From: Limnoraphis robusta CS-951
GTDB lineage: Bacteria > Cyanobacteriota > Cyanobacteriia > Cyanobacteriales > Microcoleaceae
DNA length: 21,088 nt
Assembly: GCF_000972705.2 (NCBI RefSeq)
Contig: NZ_LATL02000196.1
Coordinates: 1-21,088, forward strand
Direction of reading: 5' to 3'
Positions 1 to 7,131 of the stretch are shown here, one piece after another. Position 1 is the first letter of the stretch, and the number at the start of each line of letters is the position of its first letter. The notes under the pieces were generated by a model, which saw only the letters and a list, made by a program, of their open reading frames with translations, was not told the DNA's origin and searched no databases. The translations under genes and the position numbers were made by a program.

Positions 1-287
1 GTTTTTTTTATTTCACCACCAAGAAAGGAAGACACAAAGATTTATTCTTAGTGTTCTTTGTGTCTTCGTGTTTTTTTTATTTCACCACCAAGAAAGGAAG
101 ACACGAAGATTTATTCTTAGTGTTCTTTGTGTCTTCGTGTTTTTTTTATTTCACCACCAAGAAAGGAAGACACGAAGATTTATTCTTAGTGTTCTTTGTG
201 TCTTCGTGTTTTTTTTATTTCACCACCAAGAAAGGAAGACACGAAGATTTATTCTTAGTGTTCTTTGTGTCTAGCGTGTTTTTTTGA
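1..287. repeat. Tandem array of about four 69-bp repeats
   Basis: The motif CACCACC recurs at 14, 83, 152 and 221, an exact 69-bp period. Each unit contains the inverted pair ACACGAAGA / TCTTCGTGT, with 22 nt between the arms, followed on the plus strand by a run of about eight T. It therefore looks like a rho-independent terminator repeated head to tail. The last unit is diverged (GTGTCTAGCGTG) and ends directly on the stop codon of the minus-strand gene at 288. Because 69 is divisible by three the array is open in two plus-strand frames, but the resulting 23-residue peptide repeats are artefacts. A related single copy lies at 12858-12921. The array starts before the window, so the true copy number is unknown. 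Confidence 0.93.
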
Positions 288-1391
288 TCAACTTCCAACT
301 GTTTCTGTGCGAATTTTCGTCCACAAAGAGCGGTATTGTTCTAAAGTAGATTCGGGTAAAGGAAGCAAAAATTCACTTTGGTCTAAAATTTCTGCTTTTG
401 GAAACAGCAAGGGATTATTTCGCAGGGCTTCTGGTAACTCATTGGGGTTCATCTGAGGAACAATGGGGGAGGTTGTACCCGTGAGTAAAGACATTTGAGT
501 TGCTATTTCCGGTTGCCAACAAAAATCAATCCACTGTTGGGTTAAGGGAACTTCAGAGACAGGTTTTGTAGAGGCAGGGCGTACCCACAAATCAGTCCAA
601 AGGCTGGTTCCCGACGCCGGAACGACAACGGCGAGATTATGTTGACGGCGAATTTTTTCGGGAAAGTCAGTAGACCAACCAACCGCTAACCAAGTATCTC
701 CGGTAATTAATGGTTTGAGATAATTATTAGAGTCATAAAGTTTAACGTTGCGGTGGAGTTGACGCAGTTCTTCTTCTAAGCTAAGAACCCGCTCCAGATT
801 TGTAATATTGTAAGATGAACCCAGTTTTTTTAAGATTAAACCAATCGTTTCCCGAGGATGATCCAGAACAGAAAAGCGATGACGGATGTCTTCTCGCCAC
901 AAATCGCCCCAATCTTTCGGTGTCCAACCGAGAGATTTAAACTGATCGACTCGATAGGCGATGACTGTCATTCCCCAACGGTAGGGCGCCGCCCAGACTT
1001 GCCCTTGGGGATCTAACTGTCCTTCACGGTTGCGGGTGACTAAAGCTTGCCATTGCTGCGGGAGTTGATTCCACTGTTGCCAAACACTCGCATCGAGAGG
1101 TTGTAGTAATTTCTGTTGAATAGCAGCACTCAACCAGAAATCCCCAAGCATGACTAAATCTGTGGTTGCAGAGTTCTGTTGTAGCAAGCCATAGAGGTCT
1201 TTGAGTTGAGGCTGAGGAACAAAATCGATCACAGGACGATCTAAGAGTCCCTGACGGAACTTACTGACCATTTGGACGGGGACTGAACCTTTTAAGAGTT
1301 CGATTCTGAATGCCGTTTTCTGACGGCACCCGACTGCGATACTTCCTAATGTAATAGCACTTGTCCCCAGGAGAAAATTCCGTCGCTTCAC
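288..1391 (-). CDS. Extracellular solute-binding protein, PotD/PotF-like, Tat-type signal
   Basis: A 367-residue periplasmic substrate-binding protein of the ABC importer type, resembling spermidine/putrescine-binding proteins. The N-terminus has a twin-arginine pattern (KRRNFLLG, residues 2-9), a hydrophobic stretch and a cysteine at 22 in the context IAVGC. This is a weak lipobox, so export by Tat with possible lipidation is inferred. The mature part shows family-like patterns such as WAAPYRWGMTVIAYR and LGWTPKDWGDLW. The start is GTG, only 5 nt after the stop of the bilin lyase gene and without a clear Shine-Dalgarno, which suggests translational coupling. No permease or ATPase gene is adjacent, so the transporter it serves is not visible and the ligand is unknown. 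Confidence 0.8.
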   Translation of the reverse strand: MKRRNFLLGTSAITLGSIAVGCRQKTAFRIELLKGSVPVQMVSKFRQGLLDRPVIDFVPQPQLKDLYGLLQQNSATTDLVMLGDFWLSAAIQQKLLQPLDASVWQQWNQLPQQWQALVTRNREGQLDPQGQVWAAPYRWGMTVIAYRVDQFKSLGWTPKDWGDLWREDIRHRFSVLDHPRETIGLILKKLGSSYNITNLERVLSLEEELRQLHRNVKLYDSNNYLKPLITGDTWLAVGWSTDFPEKIRRQHNLAVVVPASGTSLWTDLWVRPASTKPVSEVPLTQQWIDFCWQPEIATQMSLLTGTTSPIVPQMNPNELPEALRNNPLLFPKAEILDQSEFLLPLPESTLEQYRSLWTKIRTETVGS

Positions 1392-1396
1392 AGGTG

Positions 1397-1936
1397 TTAC
1401 TGAATTCGTTTTTCTAGATACTGACCAATCATTTGCTGTTCACCCGCTCTGGTGATAATCGACTGACGGGTTCGGTACTTCGTGCCGATGTGTTTGATTT
1501 CTTCCTCGAATACAGAATTATTGTACTCGGTTCGCAAGCATAATGTGTCTGGATTGGGAAGATAATATTTAGCGTTGATGGGTTTATCTGTCGCAAAACC
1601 GCGATCGCGATACAGAATATTTCCCAATACCCCAAAAATTGTTGACCCTTCTGATTGGGGGCGATCGCTTGTCGAGCGGGTGCTTAACCATTCTACATAA
1701 GAACCACAGAATAATACTTCGTGATCGCTGAGGTTGTGCAGTTCAGCCAGTTTGATCAGTTCCGGGCTACCTTGGGCTAAAAATTTCACCGTCAGACGGC
1801 TAACCCATTCTTGAGGTTTTCCATCCGGGAGCGTGTAGTACCGACGTTCAGAATTCCACATTCCTTCTGATTGGCGAAAATATTGTTCGATTTGAGGTAC
1901 TGTATATCTTTTGATTTGTTGGATCGGTGCGTTCAT
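1397..1936 (-). CDS. CpcS/CpeS-family phycobiliprotein chromophore lyase
   Basis: A 179-residue protein of the CpcS/CpeS bilin-lyase family, a lipocalin-like fold that attaches phycocyanobilin or a related bilin to cysteines of phycobiliproteins. Family-typical patterns are the N-terminal 'IEQYFRQSEGMWNSERRYY', the central 'GSTIFGVLGNILYRDRGFA' and the C-terminal 'NPDTLCLRTEYNNSVFEEEI'. Length fits the family (about 170-200). The start ATG is preceded by a strong GAGGAGGA (1946-1953 on the plus strand as TCCTCCTC), 9 nt upstream. It is first in a two-gene unit with the solute-binding protein. Which subgroup it belongs to (CpcS, CpcU, CpcV, CpeS or CpeU) cannot be decided by eye, so no symbol is given. 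No phycobiliprotein structural genes are in the window. Confidence 0.85.
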   Translation of the reverse strand: MNAPIQQIKRYTVPQIEQYFRQSEGMWNSERRYYTLPDGKPQEWVSRLTVKFLAQGSPELIKLAELHNLSDHEVLFCGSYVEWLSTRSTSDRPQSEGSTIFGVLGNILYRDRGFATDKPINAKYYLPNPDTLCLRTEYNNSVFEEEIKHIGTKYRTRQSIITRAGEQQMIGQYLEKRIQ

Positions 1937-2789
1937 TTAAAGAAGTCCTCCTCTCGGTTCTACTGAAGTACAAAACGCAATGTTTAAGTACCCTGGCTCG
2001 GATTTTGTTATATTTCTTAATATACACACAAAAACCTCAACATGGCAATCTCAACAGTCGTTTTTTGTGATTACAAGAGTCTCTTGAGAATTTCCGGTAT
2101 GATGAGAAATTTGCGGCTCTTAATTACAACTGAGAATATAAGACCCAAAAATCAGAGCGCAGTTGCCCTTGATACAAAACCCTGAATTAAAGCCAAGATT
2201 TTAGTGATTTACAGCAAATCTTTATGATAAAGATTAGATTTTTGTTTCAGTTTATCACAAATTTTCATAAACCGGACTGAGTGATGAATCCTCCAAACGG
2301 TAGAGATCTAAAAAATACTATTAGGCTTGAATCAAGAACTGGGTAATTTAGGCTGAAATTATAGACAAGACAATCAGCGACTCTTTCAGACAGATCCAGT
2401 GAAAATTTATCATTATTTTTAATGATTTTGCTTTGATTATTAATCAAGTTACTGCCAGTTTATGAATGTTGATCAGCCGCTCTGAGCAGGGAAATTAATC
2501 AAAAATAGTCTAGTTCAATCTATCAAAAGTATAAAAGCAGAGGGTCTATACAACCCAAGGATAACAATAGGCCATATCAAGAGCCGGAAGTGAAACAGCT
2601 TTTTACTCCTACGGCAATCTCAGCAAAGATTTGGCTTCTTTTGGGTGAGAGTCAAAAGCAGAGAATTAAAATTTCTTTAATGAGAGTTTGAGGGTAAAAG
2701 TTAAATAATGTAGAAGTAACTTCCCAGTTGAGCAATTTTCTGTCTAGGATTAAAGATAGAAATCCACTAAAGACAGTAAAGGAATTTTC
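1937..2789. other. AT-rich non-coding region with three small palindromes
   Basis: About 850 bp between the divergent bilin-lyase and coiled-coil genes, with no convincing gene: short ORFs here lack ribosome sites and protein-like composition. It contains AATCTTTA-TGA-TAAAGATT (2217-2235), ATCATTA-TTTT-TAATGAT (2409-2426) and TTGATTA-T-TAATCAA (2433-2447). These perfect AT inverted repeats could be regulator sites, weak hairpins or remnants. No consensus promoter was identified with confidence. Confidence 0.6.
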
Positions 2790-3170
2790 ATGGATACGCT
2801 CAACCAACAAGTCATCGCTTTGAATCACAAAGTTGATCGACTTTACGAAATCGTTATGCAAGTCAATGACAGAGTAGGCGAATTGATCACATCCCAATCA
2901 CCCACCCAAACCGAAAATCGAAAATCCCCAGTAGAACCTACTCACAGTCAATCTTTTACCAGGCGACACCTTTCGCTCGAGTCGAGATTAGAACATAAAG
3001 ATGTTTTAAGCGATGACGACTACATCACAACCAAAGTGATGATTCATCGAGAAGAACCCAACATTACCGCCGATCTGCAAGTTCAGAGACTGACAGCACA
3101 ACTAACAGCCGCTTACAACCGGATCGCCGCCTTAGAAGAACAGTTGCTCGCCCAGAGAACTCATTACTAA
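2790..3170 (+). CDS. Small coiled-coil protein of unknown function
   Basis: A 126-residue protein I do not recognise. Residues 1-36 (MDTLNQQVIALNHKVDRLYE onward) and about 99-122 (VQRLTAQLTAAYNRIAALEE and following) have heptad-like hydrophobic spacing and probably form coiled coils. The middle is polar and probably disordered. There is no signal peptide or membrane segment. The ATG has an AAAGGAA ribosome site about 8 nt upstream, and the composition is protein-like, so the gene is probably real. It converges with cobT, with a hairpin in the 27-bp gap. A cytoplasmic oligomeric adaptor is a guess; no function is claimed. Confidence 0.7.
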   Translation: MDTLNQQVIALNHKVDRLYEIVMQVNDRVGELITSQSPTQTENRKSPVEPTHSQSFTRRHLSLESRLEHKDVLSDDDYITTKVMIHREEPNITADLQVQRLTAQLTAAYNRIAALEEQLLAQRTHY

Positions 3171-3177
3171 CTCTGTA

Positions 3178-3197
3178 AGACGTTCTAGTTAACGTCT
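3178..3197. terminator. Hairpin between convergent genes
   Basis: AGACGTT-CTAGTT-AACGTCT forms a perfect 7-bp stem with a 6-nt loop. It lies between the stop of the coiled-coil gene (3170) and the stop of cobT (3198). T-tracts are poor on both sides, so a bidirectional terminator role is inferred from position. Confidence 0.5.
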
Positions 3198-4328
3198 CTA
3201 CATTTGATCACGGTTTACAACAGCTTGATATTGATCGGCTAAAGCTTCAATCGCATCTAGCAGTTGGGTAGAGTTCCAACCTTTTAAATGAGCCGCAATC
3301 GCACATCCACCAGCCCCGACCCCTTCTTTAACATATCCCTGCTCATAAGCTCGCAGTTGAGGATAACGGGAAGTTGAAAAGTTGAGAGGGGTAGCCAGTA
3401 GGGGAACAGAACCAATTTCTTGAGCTAGTCCTACTGTATCGCCAGTTGGATCTTCAGCCACCCAACGGGTTGTTCCGACTATCACTTGTTCCGGGTGCCA
3501 ATCTAAATCAAAATAGTTAACGAGCGCTTCACTTAAACCATAAACCGCCAGCATTTGTGTTCCCCCCGCTAGAAGAACTCCCACAGTACGACTAGCGGCT
3601 ATTGTCATTGCTGCAACGACAATTTGCATCGGATCACCAACAGCAGCTACTAATTTCAGGGGATCTAAACCCTGAATCGATTGAGGATGCCATAAGTTCG
3701 CCGCTTGTAGTCCCGCCGTTGCGATCGCCAACTTTTGATGATGATTACAATCAGGATGACTACTATTAACCTTATTTTGGGCGGCGAACCCCAAACCGAG
3801 CAAGACTGCTAAAGCCGTAGTCGTACCCCCAACAACACATTCACCGATAATCATATAACTGGGGGAATTTGCTTGCAGGGCGAGTCGTTCACCCCAAATT
3901 AACCCTTGTTCAAATAGGTGTTTAACCGTGCTTAAATCCATTGCTTGACCCGAACTGACACATTTTGCCGGAACTCCCCCTAAATCAATCGTAGGAACCG
4001 CAGAAGCCACAGGTAATCCCGCATTCAACAGACAAAGCGGAATCTTCAAGCCCTCGACAACCGCCCGAGAAATCAACACTGGAGAAGCCCCGGCATTTAG
4101 AGGCGGTAAAGGATATTCAGGTGATTGTTGGGGGCCGTTGTAGAGAAATTCGGCATCCGCAACACAGGTATATTGGCGATCTTTCGGCGTGGCACCCGCA
4201 GCCGAAATACCTGGAATCAAGCCAGTTTCAGTAAACCCCAAAACACAGGCAAAAATTGGCTGACCTCCGCGATATTGTTTTAACCAGTGGTTCGCCCGTT
4301 CCGCTTGACAATAGACAAGTACAGTCAC
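3198..4328 (-). CDS. cobT: CobT-type nicotinate-nucleotide phosphoribosyltransferase (TIGR00303 family)
   Basis: Encodes 376 residues from a GTG at 4328. The family transfers phosphoribose from nicotinate mononucleotide to the lower-ligand base in cobamide assembly. Cyanobacteria usually make pseudocobalamin with adenine as lower base, so the substrate here may not be dimethylbenzimidazole. Visible family blocks are VLGFTETGLIPGISAAGATP near the N-terminus, the glycine-rich IIGECVVGGTTTALAVLLGLG in the middle and the C-terminal EGVGAGGCAIAAHL. The frame stays open upstream to 4457, but that extension is translated from the right end of the IscB element and is not homologous. The GTG gives the expected N-terminus MTVLVYCQAERANHWLKQY. 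No good Shine-Dalgarno precedes it, and the IS end lies roughly 15-20 nt upstream, so native regulation may have been displaced. Confidence 0.88.
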   Translation of the reverse strand: MTVLVYCQAERANHWLKQYRGGQPIFACVLGFTETGLIPGISAAGATPKDRQYTCVADAEFLYNGPQQSPEYPLPPLNAGASPVLISRAVVEGLKIPLCLLNAGLPVASAVPTIDLGGVPAKCVSSGQAMDLSTVKHLFEQGLIWGERLALQANSPSYMIIGECVVGGTTTALAVLLGLGFAAQNKVNSSHPDCNHHQKLAIATAGLQAANLWHPQSIQGLDPLKLVAAVGDPMQIVVAAMTIAASRTVGVLLAGGTQMLAVYGLSEALVNYFDLDWHPEQVIVGTTRWVAEDPTGDTVGLAQEIGSVPLLATPLNFSTSRYPQLRAYEQGYVKEGVGAGGCAIAAHLKGWNSTQLLDAIEALADQYQAVVNRDQM

Positions 4329-4353
4329 GAGAATTAGTCCGGTAGAGTGGAAG

Positions 4354-4403
4354 CCCCGTTCTTCAGAGCGGGGAGGAAGCGTGACACGAGCGGCTTTAGC
4401 CGC
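4354..4403. repeat. Right-end hairpins of the IscB element
   Basis: Two stem-loops lie downstream of iscB. The first, at 4354-4373, has a 9-bp stem including one G.U pair. The second is GCGGCT-TT-AGCCGC at 4390-4403. Together they form the likely transposase recognition structure and may also end iscB transcription ahead of cobT. Confidence 0.75.
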
Positions 4404-4414
4404 ATGAGAATCAA

Positions 4415-5687
4415 TCATACATACTGGTATCCATCTTTTTTCTGGGTGGGTGTGCAATATTTGTGGCTAATTCCAGATACTCGACCTGCTTTAGTGGAGA
4501 TATCAAAACTGCCAGAGGCGCGGCATAGAACACGTCCTTTATAGATACCTATCTTTTGACCTTTAGTGACAACAGCTCTGACAAGATCTCCCGTCTTAAA
4601 ACCTTTATGAATTTGTTGTCTAGAGCGGTGACGGGTCGGAAAACCATATTTATTAGTACCGCACATTTGACGGCTACCATGTCCGGTTGACTTGATCAGT
4701 AAAGGTTGATTAGTTTCTAGCCTTAAAGATTCGGTTTTCCCGACGCAAGCCGCATCAATCCAGTGGGTTTTAGGAAGGTCTAGACGACAGCGATTATATT
4801 TAGTCATTCCTCCTGAACCTGTGTGAACTTTGAGTCCAGTTCTCTTTAACTCGTTGTACAACTTCCAACGGGTAGAGTTAACAGCCGCAGCATCTTTTAA
4901 GGGAGCCTTCGCTTGACTTAGAATTCGCTTAATCAGGTCAGGTTTTCCAGATAGAAAGTCTTTGATATCTAGGTTATACTTGGCTTGATTGCATGAATGG
5001 CAACTTACAGTTAGGTTGCTAATTCGCATCAGTTCCCCCCTTAGATTTTGCTTGAATATGTTCAACCTCTAAAGGTGTATTTTCTGATCCACAATAAGCG
5101 CATTTTCTACCCCATTTCTCTAAAAGATATTCTCGAACTTCGTAGCCGTGTAACTCGCCTTGTTGATACTCTGTGCCTGACACTTCTGGGTTTTGAATTT
5201 TCTGAGTATCAAAGCGGATTAACTCTTGATAGATAGAGTCAATAAGGCAAAATCTTGTCAGACGGTTAACCCAGGTCATCGTAGTTTGCACCCGATGATT
5301 TAAACTTGGAGCTAACCAACTGTCCCTAGGTTTGCGATTTAAAAACCTGGCTTGTCGATAACGAGTTTTACGATTTCGCCTTCCTCGTCGAAGTTGACGA
5401 CGACTAAGTAAAGCATCCTTGATTTGTTGACCTCGATGGGTTAATTCTCCTGCCCAAACAACTGAGTCATTAAGCAGTAAGGCTAAACCTGTTGTTTTAC
5501 TGCCAGGATCTATTTTGAGCTGGCAGCTTGTCGGAGATTCCTTAACAACCTTTTTCAAAATAATGGTGAAAGGATACCGACGATAAACAGCCGCTTTACC
5601 TGCTTTTAACAAACTTCGAGCTATAGAAGGTTTGCATGGTGTTAATGGGTTTTTGTTGGTATCTAGTACCAGAACATGATTAGACAT
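4415..5687 (-). pseudogene. iscB: IscB RNA-guided nuclease, single frameshift in the HNH domain
   Basis: Two overlapping reading frames (5687 to about 5019, then down to 4415) join into one IscB of about 423 residues. Counting from ATG 5687: PLMP-like N-terminus (DTNKNPLTPCKP, 9-20); RuvC-I aspartate D60 (KIDPGSKTTG); arginine-rich bridge helix about 95-117; RuvC-II glutamate E155 (QELIRFDTQ); HNH with CAYC and VEH (H210). The first frame then stops after GGTDAN. The second supplies RISNLTVSCHSCNQAKYN, RuvC-III THWIDAACVG (H308, D311) and the C-terminal target-interaction region (RQMCGTNKYGFPTRHR). Dropping one G near 5017 restores GGTDRISNL, so the break is one extra base. All catalytic residues survive. 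Upstream TTG 5699 also opens the frame, but MSNHVLVLDTN is the typical start. A sequencing error or recoding could also explain the break. Confidence 0.85.
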
Positions 5688-5699
5688 TGTTGCGTCCAA

Positions 5700-5922
5700 A
5701 CTCTATGAAATAGGTAATTTTTTCCTCGCCAATGTTTTTAAAGCTTGTTCGGCTAGTTGCACTTTCTTACCCCTCGTAGGAATGTTTAACAACTAACGAC
5801 AGAGCCACAAACTGGAAAGCATTTATAGGTGTCATAACTCTAAAAACGTAGTCAGTTAAGACTTAGGCTGGTCAGCTATCTAAGAGGGAGGCATGATGCC
5901 CCGTTCTTTAGAGCGGGGTGCT
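5700..5922 (-). ncRNA. Candidate IscB omega-RNA scaffold
   Basis: IscB proteins use an RNA transcribed from the region 5' of iscB, with the guide drawn from DNA just outside the element's left end. Here about 220 nt of non-coding DNA precede iscB on the same strand. Read on the minus strand it opens with the hairpin CCCCGCTCTAAAGAACGGGG (5918-5899). It continues with segments such as GATAGCTGACCAGCCTAAGTC that look foldable, and ends just before the iscB ATG. The location and opening hairpin fit known IscB loci; the exact ends and fold are inferred. The guide would correspond to flanking plus-strand sequence around 5920-5945. Confidence 0.55.
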
Positions 5923-5965
5923 GACAGTCCTCAGATGAAATGATTATAGGTCGGGGGTGGGGAGA

Positions 5966-6200
5966 CAGTTATCAGTGAACAGTTTACAGTTATAGCGCTA
6001 CGCGCTAGGCAATCTTGCAAGAGGCAAAAGGCAAAAGTTAGACTACAAAAGGTTTTCAGCTTTTACATAAGTCCTAACCATAATGCGTAGTGCTATATCA
6101 GTGAACAGTAACCAGTGAACAGTAACCAGTGAACAGTAACCAGTGAACAGTAACCAGTGAACAGTAACCAGTGAACAGTGACCAGTGACCAGTGACCAGT
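5966..6200. repeat. Heptanucleotide repeat array CAGTGAA/CAGTAAC, interrupted by a MITE
   Basis: Units CAGTTAT, CAGTGAA, CAGTTTA and CAGT occupy 5966-5990, then the MITE, then about seven 14-bp units CAGTGAACAGTAAC from 6099 to 6200, the last ones drifting to CAGTGAC. This is a short tandemly repeated repetitive sequence of the kind common in filamentous cyanobacteria. Open frames through it are artefacts of the 7/14-bp period. Confidence 0.92.
5991..6097. mobile_element. MITE copy 1, TA target duplication
   Basis: A 103-bp core (5993-6095) has inverted ends TAGCGCTACGC and GCGTAGTGCTA (one mismatch) and is flanked by TA on both sides. Its left end also contains the palindrome TAGCGC-TAC-GCGCTA. 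A second copy at 17925-18029 shares about 20 nt at the left end, TAGACT in the middle and GTCCTAACC..AATGCGTAGTGCTA at the right. There is no coding capacity. TA duplication suggests mobilisation by an IS630/Tc1-mariner-type transposase, which is not in the window. Confidence 0.82.
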
Positions 6201-6204
6201 TTTT

Positions 6205-6342
6205 GCCTTCTGCCTGTTGCCTTCTGCCTGTTGCCTTCTGCCTGTTGTCTTCTGCCTGTTGCCTTCTGCCTGTTGCCTTCTGCCTGTTGCCTTCTGCCTG
6301 TTGCCTTCTGCCTGTTGCCTTCTGCCTGTTGCCTGTTGCCTG
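6205..6342. repeat. 14-bp tandem repeat GCCTTCTGCCTGTT, about 9.7 copies
   Basis: Nine consecutive 14-bp units (one with GTCTTCTG) are followed by GCCTGTT and GCCTGA. It is a second heptamer-type family, different in sequence from the array immediately to its left. It ends 2 nt before the stop codon of the DUF2232 gene at 6345, so it forms that gene's immediate 3' flank. Confidence 0.95.
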
Positions 6343-6344
6343 AA

Positions 6345-7043
6345 TTAACCTTCGTAGTCGAGTAAAACTTGCACCCAAGCGGGAGGGCGAGGAATGGGGC
6401 TTTTGAGGCGATCGAGCAATAATAACGCCACCAGATGAACCACAAACAGATAAATCGCACTATTAACGACAACCATGACAATGGCAAGGATTTGAACAAG
6501 GGTTAAACTCGGTTGAGCGAGTATTCCTAACTTGATAAAGATCCATTCCGCTAATTCTGTAATTTGAGTTGTGGCATAAACCCAGAGATCTCGACCCAGT
6601 AAAATCGATAATAACCAATAGCGAAAAAAGAAGCCAAAAGAGCCGATAATCGCACCAATTCCAATGGAAACAAACCAGTTAGCCCCACGTTTCCACAAAC
6701 CCCCCATCACAACTCCCATCCAACCGTAGGGAATCAAGTAGATAATCGAGCGAGTAGGCCCCATCAAAACCGTCAGTAACAGCAGGGAAGTCAAAGCACC
6801 CATCCAGGCTTCTCGCTTTCCCCAGCGTAAGTACAGCAAAGCAATCGGTAAAGGAAAAAACACCCGCAACACAGGCCCCATCGGAAAATAATAGTTAGCA
6901 AACCAAATGAGACTCGCTGTACTGGCGAGAAATGCCGTTTCTACCATCGGAATGGGAGAACGAGGCTTTTTGTCGGGTTGAGCGTTGTTTTGATTTTGAG
7001 AGAAAAGGGGACTGGAAGGGTGAGGTTTTTTGGTCTTTGTCAC
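6345..7043 (-). CDS. DUF2232-type multi-pass membrane protein
   Basis: A 232-residue integral membrane protein resembling the cyanobacterial DUF2232 (YybS-like) family, of unknown function. After a polar N-terminal tail (1-33) there are about six hydrophobic segments, beginning around [20 protein letters not shown] and [16 protein letters not shown] and ending with a long one around residues 180-215. The annotated start is GTG at 7043 with no Shine-Dalgarno; ATG at MVETAFLAS (residue 33) is an alternative that removes the low-complexity tail. It lies downstream of the Crp/Fnr gene on the same strand. Before the repeats and IscB element arrived, the next gene would have been cobT. Substrate or partner is unknown. 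Confidence 0.72.
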   Translation of the reverse strand: MTKTKKPHPSSPLFSQNQNNAQPDKKPRSPIPMVETAFLASTASLIWFANYYFPMGPVLRVFFPLPIALLYLRWGKREAWMGALTSLLLLTVLMGPTRSIIYLIPYGWMGVVMGGLWKRGANWFVSIGIGAIIGSFGFFFRYWLLSILLGRDLWVYATTQITELAEWIFIKLGILAQPSLTLVQILAIVMVVVNSAIYLFVVHLVALLLLDRLKSPIPRPPAWVQVLLDYEG

Positions 7044-7131
7044 AAAAATCTGGGGGGAGAAGGGGGAACGGGAATTGACTTGAGAGTCGCATCAGGGAGC
7101 GAAAACACCAAATCAGCAATTTGATCCAGGA

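Larger units (their letters stand above)
4345..5930 (-). mobile_element. IS200/IS605-type IscB element lacking tnpA
   Basis: The segment is bounded by two almost identical hairpins in the same orientation, CCCCGTTCTTCAGAGCGGGG (4354-4373) and CCCCGTTCTTTAGAGCGGGG (5899-5918). This is the subterminal-palindrome arrangement of IS200/IS605 elements. Between them lie one frameshifted iscB and a roughly 200-nt structured 5' region. There is no Y1 transposase inside, so mobility would need one in trans. An IS200-type tnpA exists at the window end, but relatedness is not shown. Exact ends cannot be set because these elements make no target duplication; the limits given are approximate. The element lies just upstream of the cobT start. 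Confidence 0.82.

Noticed and set aside
1..287. Possible CRISPR array or repeat-rich small protein
   Set aside because: Units are contiguous with a 69-bp period and no variable spacers, and each carries a terminator-like hairpin. The open frames exist only because 69 is a multiple of three.
1960..1995. NtcA site (GTA-N8-TAC) upstream of the bilin lyase gene
   Set aside because: GTAC motifs occur near 1969 and 1987, but the spacing does not match GTA-N8-TAC.
2265..2897. Short minus-strand frames at 2265-2447 and 2652-2897
   Set aside because: AT-driven open frames without ribosome sites; the second overlaps the start of the better supported coiled-coil gene.
4347..4544. 65-residue plus-strand frame across the IscB right end
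   Set aside because: It is antisense to the C-terminus of IscB and the terminal hairpin, with no protein signature.
6043..6499. Long minus-strand frames with RQKATG/RQQAEG repeats
   Set aside because: They are read through the heptamer arrays and the end of the DUF2232 gene in wrong frames; the peptide periodicity mirrors the DNA repeat.
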